64,000 nucleotides of DNA from positions 58,070,984 to 58,134,983 of the forward strand of contig NC_088300.1 in the NCBI RefSeq assembly GCF_032854445.1, in the 5' to 3' direction. The stretch comes from Liolophura sinensis. Lineage: Eukaryota > Mollusca > Polyplacophora > Chitonida > Chitonidae. Positions within the stretch are counted from its first letter, which is position 1; every line of letters starts with the position of its first letter. Below, in pieces: positions 11,712 to 23,398 of the stretch. Below the pieces are notes generated by a model. That model was not told the DNA's origin and searched no databases. It saw only the letters and a list, made by a program, of their open reading frames with translations. Position numbers and translations under genes: made by a program.

Positions 11712-13619
11712 TGACAGCTTTCTTCTGAGCTGCATGTGGAAATGGACAGTAAATGAACTATAACGTGACTACGGTTATGAAGAAGGACATCATCTTAGCA
11801 AGGTTTGGTCACAGGTGAAGAAAACGCTGGATGATAATCAGGTGCAAGAAAACTTCAAAGAAGAAAAACTGGAGAAGAAAAAAAATAAATATGTAAAAAA
11901 TGAGAATTTCTGTTACAAATGAGAGACCTTGAGTTTGAGTAAGCCCCCGGAGCTGCACTCTGTTTTCCAGGCATGCCCTTTGACGTCAATAACTTCCGCT
12001 ATCGTCAGCTGCAAAGACATAAATCTATCTAATAAAATGCATTAATGCACTTAATGTGAACAATAACTTTCAACAAGTGCATCTGTGGTTTACGTGCTAT
12101 TGCTATTTATGGTTTGTTTATAAAATTATGCAAAATAATGCTGGCATGACCGGAGGGGCGCCATCCCTGCGAAGATAGTAAACAGACAGTTTACATTAGC
12201 GATTTAAAAGCCTTCACCAAAAAAAAAAAAAGAAACTTTGCCATTGTTAAACACAAATGCGTATGTAACGAGGATTCTTAACCTACTGCATAACGCAGGC
12301 TGATTTGGAGGCTCTGTCTTAAAGTAGATGAAAGTTTGTATTGAGGAATCACCAGATATCATTCATCCGTTTGCTACGTTGATTAACCTGAACTGGTTCG
12401 TACTTAATACCTGTGATGTATATTAATGTTACGCTTATGGGATTCTTGCAGGGTAGCTTCCGGTGGTCCGCGCTAAATAATGAGTGCGCTGCAGCTGCCA
12501 AAAAGAGTAGGCGCATCCAATCAAAAAGGGCCGAGGGTGTTTTAGTTCTCCCCGCCTTATCCAACGTATGCCGGAGGCCCAGTAGAGATTGAAGATTAGA
12601 CCCGAGGATTGAGACGGTGAGAAAAATCAAAGAGGAGACAAAGCCTTTTCTTGTTCCAGCTAATGGTTTACTTTATGCAGGGAATCAGCTGAGCGGGCTT
12701 TGATTAAAGCCGCTTCCGGTCACAGACGGCCTGGCTAAGACTATAATGAATTCGTCACAAAAATGTGTGATCATTAACCAGATTTTTACACTAACTAACA
12801 CCAGGAAGTGCTACCGTTTACTAATCGGCACTTTTCTGACCCTCCATTAAGAGTCTTTGCCCCTGGCGTGACACCAGTTGCTGTACTCTTCTGGTAAATC
12901 ATTTAGCCAGATATAGTGTCTTCCTCTCTGTTAACAAACGTGTTATTAATCCATCCCTGGCGTCTAATGAACACCAACCCAACAGCTATCACATAATCCC
13001 TGATCATTCAGCCGAACACGCTGATGGGGGATCGTGTGTGTAAGCTCCGAGCTGTCCACTTCATTGGCTTAGATGACTTCTCAGGCTTGTCAACATAATC
13101 AATACGTATCTGTACACTGGAAACAATATCGACGTCACTACAGCAGACTGGGCAGAAAATGACGAAGTGGATCTCGTGTTTCTGTGTCCCGCAAGACAGT
13201 TGAAATCAGGTAAGTTGGCATCAAGTGGCAGAGAGATTCATATCAAAATATTTCACTATTAAATTTAAAACGTATTGGGTTGTCTGTTCTAAGTTAATAC
13301 AAAGATGTTTCGAATTGTCTGTTTTTGTAATTTTGAAAGGAAAATGGGACTGGGTCGATATATTGACTCCATGCAGTTCAGGCAATATAATTATTGACTT
13401 TTAGAGACTTCAGTCTGATCAACTTAGTGCTAACCAGGTGCATTGGACTTTGGGGATATTCGTTAAGTGTCTTAAATTTTACAGTGAATATATTTCCCTT
13501 GGCTAGTATATATGAACCGAATGTCAAGATTCTCAGGCTCCATGTTTGATAGTTAGCATACTCAAGTCTCTACACTTAATTTTGAGCTACGGGGTGCACA
13601 AAACATCGTGATAGAACAA
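11712..13619. other. Non-coding stretch with a possible exon edge
   Basis: No gene recognised. 12640-13210 is less AT-rich than its surroundings and ends in CAG|GTAAGT near 13207-13215, a perfect donor motif; this could be a non-coding first exon of some gene. An ATG just before it (AAAATGACGAAGTGG) hits a stop after 14 codons. Confidence 0.3.
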
Positions 13620-13955
13620 CAATCACCACTTTGGGTAGGCAAACAGTTGCAGTTCAAAGCGTAGCTGAAACACATAGGATTTCATTAACGACAACTTATA
13701 AACTAGAATGGCGCACAATATGTATAATGATTAGCTTTACGCGCTCAGGACATTTCTGGCGTCTTTCCGTTATCCGTAAAAACTATTAATTGCTTATCTT
13801 TTTCCAACTGTTTAATAATTTCTTACTTTATAGATATTCTTAATTCTATGGTGGTTTGTGCTAAACGTTGTTCTGGAAATTAGTCGAGCGATTAATGACT
13901 GGGAACGTCTATTATGGATGACGATTTGTGTTCATACCAATGTTTTTATGACGTC
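13620..13955 (+). repeat. Dispersed direct repeat, copy 2 (partner 7802-8112)
   Basis: Same orientation as copy 1 and about 5.8 kb away, with the shared blocks in the same order. No terminal inverted repeats or A-rich tail were found, so the mechanism of spread is unknown. Confidence 0.6.
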
Positions 13956-16019
13956 TATACATTTAAGGCAAACTGATTATAACTCCCAGATGGTGGGTGT
14001 TTTTGTACAAATATTTCACATTATTATGAGAGTAAATAGCAAGTTATTAAATTGTCCATTTGCAGTGGGAATATCGGGATATTCTGGCAATAATAACAAT
14101 TCATTACATATATATGGAATTATTATATGGTTTTTGACCAATTTGTAAATATCCGTTCATGTTTTGTATTACATGAGGAGGGGTAAAGGAACACCTTCAT
14201 CTCTGTCCAGCTGATGTATCATACTATGCTTCTCCGTCAAGCATGTATTTTGTCTGCATGTGAAAGAAAGACATTTGTTCATTTAGGCTGAAGGGCACAA
14301 TTTCCTCACACCCTGAGAGTGCCGGCGACACACCCTATAGTCAACCTTCACTCTTTCGAAGCGTGGTACTTAATATCCAATAACACTCGTTTTATTGAAC
14401 TTTATCGATACTGAATTTGATAATTGTAAAGTTAAAGAAATGAAAAAAGACTAAATAAAACTCTACTAAAAGCATTTTATCAGAAGCAAATTTCTAAATC
14501 TTAGTCAGTCAAAATCCAGGTGGAATACAAATAAAGGTAGCTAGTCGAGCTTTGATTGTAACTGTGCATGAAACCATGAGAGGACTTTGATCGCCAGATC
14601 GACGGACATCCTGAACGCTCTCGAAAAAGACACTGTTGTGACGTGCACAAATGTAAGTCTATTCAAATGCATTAAATACGGTGGTTTAGGTGGAAAATGG
14701 GCACAAATGTGGTCCAAAAAACTTATCTTAGAAGTCAAACATTTGACAATATCGTGTAAAAGTTCAGACATCGAAAAGAAATTAGGTAAGAAAAGAAATC
14801 AGTAAAAGTAAGTCAATGGATTTTTACTTACGCGCCCACTTTACTTCATTGTTTTTAAATACCTAAATATTTAATAAAAATACCTTGTACTATATTACCG
14901 CACTATACAAATCGCTTCAGTAGGCATTCATATAAGCGAAGAGAAAAAAATGTAAGAAATTACCTGTCATCAATAATAATATTAACAGTTTTCCTCTTAC
15001 AACATTTAACATATAACAATGCAATACCCATGCAAGCATTGACAGCATTTTGCAACTGCATGAGTTATTTGTCCAATGCGGTGCTATGCACAAATGAGCA
15101 AAAATCATTCAAATATGAAAAACAATTCATTAAGGTGATTAATTCTCTTGTGATTGCGTTGTGTGGTATTACCGTTTGTGTAATCCACTTTAGATAACGT
15201 GCAGAAATGAATTAATAATTATAGTTGTGGAACTGTAGCATTACGGGAGACAGTACTTGGAGAAATTCAGCGGTGAAAAGAACCAATCTGTGTATTATTA
15301 AAGATTCATTCGCCAGCCCACACCGTCCTGGTCTGGGTGCGTTTAAACTCCAAACAGTTCATGATGAAAATAGCAATACACGCCGCGATTATAATCCCTG
15401 TGTTTGTGGCAGACATTTTACAGCCATACACCGTTTTGCTCGGAATGTGAATCCTGTCTCTTGTGTGCCCAGTGTGTCGACGAACATGGGTTCCTTTCTT
15501 GTCCGATCTATACTTAGACAGTTGTGCTCTGTATCACAGCACCTAATCACTATTCTGCTAGTAATACGATCGAAACGTTGCGGTACTAATGTTGAAATTC
15601 TATGCATCGCGATATGTTCCAAGTGTTCATTGTAATCTGAAATGGTGTGAGGTATAAGTTGAATGGTACCTTTAAGTTCTACGGTAACGCAGTAACGCAG
15701 ATGATCTGGCAAATCTTCATTGGAACACAGAAATGCGTGAGAAAATATCGGTCAAACGAGGATTTATAAAGGCATGCAGCTATAATGCCTCAATTGCGGC
15801 AGATTGAACAGGGTAAGCTGAGTATTCCAGGGGCCTGTCCCTTAGCATTTGTTTACATGCAGCTGTTTATCAAAATGTATATTTGTTCACCTAATTTTGT
15901 TCAATCCATGGTGCTAGTGGTGTGTAAATAGCTGATGTTTAGGACCTTGACTGAGGTAAACTATCATATGCCAACTGTGACAATGCTGTCGCTGCTATGC
16001 CTTTTCAATGCTTTAGTCA
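13956..16019. other. Non-coding stretch
   Basis: Contains a 136-codon plus-strand frame (15225-15635) overlapped by a 107-codon minus-strand frame (15389-15712). Neither has a recognisable domain. No repeats noted. Confidence 0.4.
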
Positions 16020-16386
16020 CCGGCCCGGATAGCACAGTTGGTAGAGCGTCCGCTTCGGGACCGGTAGATCCAGGATCAATCCTTGATCGAGTCACACCTA
16101 AGACTTTAAAAGAGGAAGTTGTAACTTCCTCGCTTGGCGTTCAGCATGAAGGGGATAGTGCAACGACTGGTTGACCCGTATCAGTATAATGGCTCGGGCG
16201 GGGCGGCTTACTTGCCTTCGGTAAGTCGTCTCAGTGAAGCAGCACCAAATAAAAGAGCGGTGGAAATCCGTCCTGCAAGAAGGAGGCACATTATACGTAC
16301 ATGCACCCTAATGATTCCTTCGTCGTCATATGACTGAAAAATTGTTGAGTACGACGTTAAACCCCAAGCACTCACTCACTCACTCA
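16020..16386 (+). mobile_element. tRNA-headed SINE with CACT tail, full length
   Basis: The head carries pol III boxes: A-box TAGCACAGTTGG at 16030-16041 and B-box-like GGATCAATCC at 16073-16082. The body includes GGCGGGGCGGCTTACTTGCC and GAAATCCGTCCTGCAAGAAG. The 3' end is TTGAGTACGACGTTAAACCC followed by CAAGCACT and CACTCACTCACTC. The tRNA-like head is part of the SINE, not an independent tRNA gene. Confidence 0.9.
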
Positions 16387-17902
16387 ATGCTGTAGTCTTT
16401 TTTATATTTAATTTGTTAGAGATGTTGACAGATATGCCAGTTTGGGGTGCACAACAATGTGTACATTAACTTGTATCTGTACTCCAAAACAGAACACAGA
16501 CAAACCTAAGTGTAATTCGTATGTACGACTTGGAAATTATAAAGGGACGTTACAAGTCGATGTTCGCAAGCCCCCTTTAAAAGCAAAGACTAATCAACAC
16601 ACGTTCTCGATATTCCAGGCATGATATTCAATTCAGATTTCAACCACATAGACCGTGGATTGTTTCCATGTCAAATGTAAATATAGCTTAATTATAATTA
16701 ATATAGCTTCAATTGCAACTGTACCCCATTGATGTAATATAGATGAATGCTAGATGCTTACGGATTAGCTAGCCCAGGGTTAAGCGGAATTAATCACAGC
16801 TGTGACACATAGATCATGAACGTTCTGTTCGTATGAGATAAACAAACTACACCTTTTCAACCGTGTCTTATTTTCATATGAAGTAAACAGTCCGCCATTA
16901 ATATGCCATTAAAACCATGTCGTAGGTGTTTCAGATGGGTGGGTTTTGCCCAGTGTCTATGATCAGGTGGGATTAAACCAACCAGGGGCATGACTATACA
17001 GAGACTTGGAGTATTTGCGAAGCTTCAAGAGCTGCTTTCATGGTTGATAATCAAAGGCAGTGGACATATACCTTTTGATTATATATCGACAATTGTAAAT
17101 GTTGGCCTACCAGGTTATTTCTGGTTAAACTGAATCTCCGCTGGTCAGTTCATTTTCTTCGGGAACATCTGTCGTCCGCTTTGCCCTTGGGGCTTACTAC
17201 TTTGAGAAATAACCTATATTTTATAGGAATGAAATGCTTCTTTAAGTGTGTCGATAAACGGATGATTCAGCTACAGATTGTGTTACCTCACAGGTTGTAC
17301 ACATATAGGCTTTACCAACCAGTATGGACCATATTATAGCCTTTCATTTTCAAGTGGACGTATGTATTTTTGATTCAGTAGTGGCAGTATGTAAAGCTTA
17401 ACTGCAAAAGGTGCGTGATCCAACATGTCTGTCACAATCCAGTTATAAAGGTGGATGAACTATCGTGAATTGTCCAATGCTGTTTTAAACTTTAGCAAAC
17501 CATCAAGGTGTCAAATTACTACAATATTGGTTGCAAAATTACATTTATCAAACTACATGGACTGAAGTACACGTTTCTATTAGTTTGTGTGAAAAGCAGT
17601 TTAATCACCAAGTGAACACTGGAATTGTGGTTATTTTATGTAATCTGTGTTCTTAGTTTTATTTTAATGTAATCATTAGTTAAGCATCAATTTTATATAA
17701 GTCTATCAATCAATCAATCGTTGCCTCTAGAATACCCTAAAACACTCTTGCCTCTGTGCTATAAAACACTTATAATTACACATTTTTTTTGGAATGACAA
17801 CTTTTCACATACTCCCTCTCAAAGCTGACCGTCGTCATTACCCGCAATGAATAAAATTACACCGGGTGGTAGGTCTAACAAAAACTAAATTACAATATTT
17901 AA
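16387..17902. other. Non-coding stretch
   Basis: Nothing recognised except a short CAAT microsatellite-like run near 17706-17720. Confidence 0.5.
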
Positions 17903-18140
17903 ATATTTATTTATTCATTTGGTGGAGTTTTAACGTCGTATTAAAGAATATGTGACTCACACGAAGGCGGTCAGAATGTATATCTGGAAGGAGAGACTGG
18001 AGTATCAGACGAAATTCATGTAAGACCACGTAAGGAGTCCAATGGGCGTTGTTAACCGTTCAGTACCGTCGAGACCACGAGCTCGGCGTAGGCGTGAGGA
18101 TCTCGATGTTTCCCTATCCGAGGCATCTTAGCCATTCAAC
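17903..18140 (-). mobile_element. Diverged SINE, AATA-tailed family
   Basis: The plus strand begins with ATTTATTTATTCATTTGGTG, then TTTTAACGTCGTATTAAAGA and CACACGAAGGCGGTCAGAAT. This is the same layout as the family tail (TTTACGCCGTACTCAAG...ACGACGGCGGCCAGCAT) with many substitutions. The remainder is only weakly similar. Confidence 0.6.
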
Positions 18141-18183
18141 TATGGTTTTATGTAATGTACAACTATAACACGGAATACTCTGC

Positions 18184-18238
18184 GATTGATTGATTGATTG
18201 ATTGATTGTTGTGTATCACCATACTCAAGAATTGTTCC
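18184..18238 (-). mobile_element. SINE tail fragment with GATT microsatellite
   Basis: Six GATT units (18184-18207) followed by CACCATACTCAAGAATTGTT, which is the 3' end of the AATA-tailed SINE family read on the minus strand. Only the tail module remains. Confidence 0.5.
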
Positions 18239-21200
18239 CAGTCGAGAAAAGCCGAAAAATCGAAAAAAGCTGTCTGTTCTATATTCGAGTTGCAACCGAT
18301 TTTCCGCTCATGCTCCCAAGCCTATATGGTAACAGACAAGGATGTAACTAATGCCGGTGTCAAAGCAGGTATGTTCACTATGGTAGGCATATTTGCGTAC
18401 ACGAATGGGCCAAAATTATAGACCGAAATCTCAAAATAACAATTGACGTAGATATAATGTTAAATTTAGAATAGGTCTTCTTGGAAAATTAAATGTGACC
18501 TACAATTTTTTTTTATCATTTGGAGCATCTCTATAATGCTATAACGAACCTAGTGAGGCCGTATAATAACACAGGATACGGGAATCGTGATAAGGCACAT
18601 GTGTGAGTCCTTCAATCTGAGGTTACATGAAATGTGTGATTACTACAAAGCTGCCAGCTCAGCTAAAGGCCACATCATAATACAGGTATCTCCGATTTGG
18701 ACCCATCCCTGTCATTAGCATAGGCCTGGGCAATTTGCCACCAGGAAAAGGCGTTTTTACCACCTGAGGCTCACGGCCATTTTGAAATCCAGGCAGCGTT
18801 ATGAAAGATAATCGCAGCTTAATCTCCGTTCCTATCTGTCCGTTGGAGGGTGACCTGATTGCGACCGAGTTGTGGGTTAGAGGAGCCGTCATTATTGTAT
18901 TAGTCCATCGGAAGAACCATCCAGATGACAGGCAGGCTAAACCTCGGTATAGGACAATGTCAAGTCATTTCCGGGTTTATGCACGCCACCAACGCCCAGC
19001 CCATTCACTTCCGGTACAAACAGATGACCTGACCTTTTGACTCCCTTCTCGTGATGGAGCAAATCTGACAGCATGTTTAGAGTTTCTCTTTTTTTCTTCG
19101 ATCTATCCAAGCTTATGGCGAAGTTATTTTTCTTTCAGAATTTTATGCCTAGTAATGTTTAGGGCATAGCTTTACGAGTACATGTATACACGCATGTCAG
19201 CCTCGCCTCTTAGATTTATACAGTTTTTAAACAGGCGTGTCATGTTAAACAATGCTCAAGGCAAAGTTTAATATATGTAACGTGTTTATTTTTAATTTCT
19301 GTCAATCAAACCGAAACACAGTCACAAGAATAGAAACATGCACACAATAACTTTGACGTCTTTTCAAATTTTCAGCACTCAGTTCTTCACTTGTAGATAG
19401 ATGTTAAACGGTGAGTCACTTTTTGTAAATCATTTGCGAAAATGAATGTGTCCGACGGCATGAACCAAAAGAAAGAAAAGTCAGTGTATATAGTGGTTTT
19501 GTTTAAGTACTGCCCTGAATTTTTTTTCGCTTTTTTCACTTTTCGTCAAAAAAGTTGCAAAGGTGAATCTTATGAAAGTAGGCAGTGGTATTTTACGACC
19601 GACGTAGAAGCTATGCAAGCGCCATCCGACATAATATCGTGTTGTTTAAGACGATCATCTGTCATCCCAAAAAAGTTTCCTGTGTGTATCAGGCTATCTA
19701 GCAGTGTCGGAACCCCAGGGAGCGACTAAGCCATTTTTGACGGCATAACAATGCTGTAAAATTAGCTACATTCAACTGACATTTGCGTCTTTGTTATGCT
19801 GAATGCCATGGAACGCTTTGCGTGTGTCTCGAAGTACATCTTGGGCCGAGTATTTTAAGGGCGCCATTTAAACATTTTTTATTTTCAGCCTGATACAGGA
19901 CTCGTTTCTGAATGTTAGCATTAACGTTTACAAATGAGATTCTGATGGACACGTTTCTATTTCTGCACATTAAACGTTCATAAAGTATCGGTCAGCAGAA
20001 CGCTGCATACATACTACTACTTCCGCTGTGTGAAAACTATTTCTTCAGAAAAGTGGATTCTAACTGAATAATGTACGTGCAATATACCCGACCCCTCAGG
20101 AACGATACAACAGGCGCTAATCAATGGAAACGGGAAACAAAACTCTCCACGCAAGTCAATCTCAATCCTCAGGCAGAAGATACACTTAACGGGCTGCAAT
20201 CAGAACAATGTTTTAGCCTAGCGCTCGTCATATCAAAGCGTGTTTCAGTATTTGCTCCAGTACTAGAAAATATGCATTGAAAGCGTTAACCTCTTTGGCC
20301 GTTGATATAATGCCATCGATTTTCACTTGTTTTCACCCGAAGGAACAAACAAGGATAGCAAAACTGGCTTACAGTGTGATCACACAATGATCATGTGATA
20401 TTTTATTTGTCATTTGACAAAAAAAAACCTGTTCTGAGCGTAGCTAACAGTTAAAAGCTCCCCAATGCACTTCAAGGCCGTTTGAATTGTGTGGGCGTTG
20501 GTATTCAAACATAGAGGCACCACTTGACTCGGCGAACATCCGACAACTGATGTGTTTGCTGTTTCGTTATTAAATAATATGACAAGGTTCAGACTGGTGA
20601 CAAGTCAGGAATTATTGATGATGTGAGACAGTGTTGCCTTATAATGTAGAACATTACCAGCGTGAACATAGCTTGGTCTTGTTTGTTTATTTGAAAATCA
20701 CCTCGCCTTGTCAACATGTTTACAAAGGCAACCGCATCATAGTAATATGAAGAGGCGTCACTCACGTTGGATCTGTTGTGAAACCGGACAGTTCTATAGC
20801 ATGAAATAGAACAGAATTACCGGGAAATGCGCTTGTAGGTTGTGCGAGAGCCGGTTTTAAATAGCACCTTAACACTATTCGATCGTCATCATCAAATGTT
20901 CTACCATCTGGTTTAATTGTTTAATTGTCCAGGATTTATTCTAAGTTCAAGGGATTTTTAATTGCCATTACCGTCGAACAGCGGATAAATCTGACACAGG
21001 TGTGATGGAAAACCCGGAATACGTGCCGTCTACACCATATAACTTCCAAGGTGTCATCTTTATACACGCTAATATGCTAATGATTGTACTGGCGCATGAG
21101 TCCAGTATCATCGAGGCTATCATACCTGAATGTAATGTTAGTTCAATATCATTCATCTGAATATCCAACCACGGTTATCAACCTGCACAGCTATTCAGTG

Positions 21201-22154
21201 ATATACAGATTCACTGGCTGTTTTTAACGGATGAATATTTTCAACGCTCAGTAGCATCGCACTTCTGTCATTGCGCATGCTTGTCCTTGATAACAGGATT
21301 TGCTGTTGCCCCTTCCCTTTACCTAATAATTATGTAACATAATTGTCCAGTTTGATATGTTATTAGGGCAGTATTATGGTAACCTAATACAATTGTTATA
21401 CAAGAAACAGGCAGCTAATGTTGGATATCAAATTATTGATAATATAGCTTTCGAGTTTTATTTTCAAGTGTTGCATCTCCGAATGTGCTTTTAAATAAAT
21501 TTAAACTAGCCGTGGTTAACAAGTTTACCCCTGGGATGGATAGTCTGTTTTAGTTATCCGGTCGATAAATGCATACATACTTCAATCAGTAAGTGCGTGC
21601 TATAATACAAATTTCAGTAACTATCCATTATAGGTTTTAGGCATGTATGCCGCTGATTAAATCATTGAAGTTTTGAAAGGCAAATTTTAGCAGTTTCCAA
21701 ATCCAAATCAGGATCAAATGTTATTTATCTGTAAGCATATATCTGTTAATTGTTCGAGTACTTTCAAAACACAAGTACCGGTGTTTGAATGCTATAACTG
21801 ACTGGGGAGTCATGCCTGGTGTTTTCGGCATGGTCATTCAGTGAGCAGCGGTACATATATGCAAGAAAACTATTAATCATTTTGTTTCAGACACGACTAC
21901 AGGAAGTCAAATTTTAATGACAAGAAGACTTGTGTTGATGGATTAATCCACAGCGGGCTATGAAGCTGCCAAAGCCGGAAGCTAAATTAAGGATGTTTTT
22001 ATTAGAGTGTTGTAGAGCCTTACTGATATTAGAATATGTTAAATTGAAAGATGAAAACCTAATTTAAACAAAGAAGCAAGAAAATACAATGATATACACA
22101 TTAATCCGCAATATGAAAAAAATATTTTTTCTTTTGGGTATGAAAGTCATATTT
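18239..22154. other. Non-coding stretch
   Basis: No gene recognised. 18650-19040 is somewhat GC-richer with 75-80-codon frames on both strands, without recognisable domains. Confidence 0.45.
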
Positions 22155-22443
22155 AACAATTTTTCAGCCATATGACGACGAAGGAATCCTTAGAGTACAT
22201 GTGACGTTCCTCCCTGTGGCAGGACAGATTTCCACCGCTCCTTTATCTAGTGCTGCTTCACTGATACACCTACAGATACCGAAGGCAAGTAAGCCGCCCT
22301 GCCCGAGTCATTATTCTGATACGGGCCAACGAGTCGTTGCACTTTCCTCTTCAAGCTGAACGCCAAGTGAGGACGTTACAACTTCCTCTTTTAAGGTCTT
22401 TTAAGGTGTGACTCGAGCCAGGATTGACCCGAAGCGGACTGTT
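22155..22443 (-). mobile_element. tRNA-headed SINE, CACT family, truncated both ends
   Basis: Minus-strand relative of the 16020-16386 element, sharing CAGCCATATGACGACGAAGG, TTTCCACCGCTCC and AAGTAAGCCGCCCTGCCC-type segments. The CACT tail and GAGTACGACG block are missing, and the head breaks off at the anticodon-like region near GAAGCGGAC. Confidence 0.85.
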
Positions 22444-22594
22444 CAATAAAGATAACCGCCGAATATTCGAATGCTTTAAGTGAGGGGAAGATTGAAGGTG
22501 ATTAGATTGTAAAGTGCCGTATAAGGTGAAGAAACAAAAATAAAAGCAGGAATAAAATCAGAGTGAAAGGAAACGCTCTTTTATGAAACCGAGA

Positions 22595-23044
22595 TCAATG
22601 GCGATTCTGGTTAACAGCTATTTTCAGACAAAATAATCTCCGGTTGTCCTTGTTTAAAAAAGAGGTATTTATAGAACGGTAGATGAAAGTCCGAAGTCTA
22701 TGATAATATCTGTAAGGCGGAATGACTGGTTGTATCAGACTCCTTGGCGTTGGTAAGGTGAGCAAAGATGCATTGATATACACATACACAGCACGAAAGT
22801 CAAGCGGTATATAAATTTCCCCGATATTGGTATACTTGTGCCGACTAAAACTCTTACGTGTCTTCCTGAAAACACTGGGCTTCTTGGAAATTTTATCTTT
22901 CATGATGATTATGCGTTTGCGTAGAATTATTTTCCTTCCACTTAATAATCCGTGACGATATTCTGTCTGCAAATTGTGTCGATGGGCTATCGTGATTTTC
23001 AAGATTCTAATAACCATCCAATGACAGACAAATTTGCGTACCAC
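22595..23044 (-). other. Unsupported 149-codon open frame
   Basis: One of the longest frames outside the receptor and the transposase. It is rich in K, R and I, with no recognisable domain, signal peptide or helix pattern, and no splice or polyadenylation context. Listed so the reader knows it was examined; most likely chance. Confidence 0.08.
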
Positions 23045-23375
23045 AAGCTGTTACCAAGTTATATAGTCTTTTATTTTTGTTTGAAATGGAATTAAAGCGG
23101 TCATATCATGCCACTGACACAAACCTACTAATCTTCGACGTATATGATGTTTAAAAAAAACAAGGGACTAAGACTATACATTGAGACAGTTTTGCAACAC
23201 CTGACTGTCTACATACAGTATAAAATGAAACGATAACTCTGGGTGAAAACCAGGCCGATCCACGAAGCCATTTCTTTCATCAGTCAAAATTTAAAATGCA
23301 ATTTCATAACTTATTTTTTATCCTTAAAAGTTTTAATTATTACCATCTCACAAATAATACCTTAAGACAAATGTC

Positions 23376-23398
23376 GGTTAGGGGTTAGGATTAGGGTT
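23376..23398 (+). repeat. Short telomere-like TTAGGG tract
   Basis: About three degenerate units (GGTTAGGGG-TTAGGA-TTAGGGTT). TTAGGG is the usual animal telomere repeat, but this is too short to mean more than a chance or relic interstitial tract. Confidence 0.3.

Noticed and set aside
15225-15712. Overlapping frames of 136 (+) and 107 (-) codons
   Set aside because: No recognised motif on either strand; overlapping frames on both strands suggest locally few stop codons rather than a gene.
16020-16092. tRNA gene
   Set aside because: The A- and B-box-like segments belong to the SINE head; it continues into a SINE body and tail and does not form a clean tRNA.
18650-19040. Exon in a GC-richer segment
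   Set aside because: Frames on both strands, no convincing splice sites, no recognised protein motif.
22595-23044. 149-codon minus-strand frame as a gene
   Set aside because: No domain, no splice or promoter context, biased K/R/I composition; plausible by chance in 64 kb of AT-rich DNA.
23376-23398. Interstitial telomere or chromosome fusion site
   Set aside because: Only about three imperfect TTAGGG-like units; too short to support the idea.
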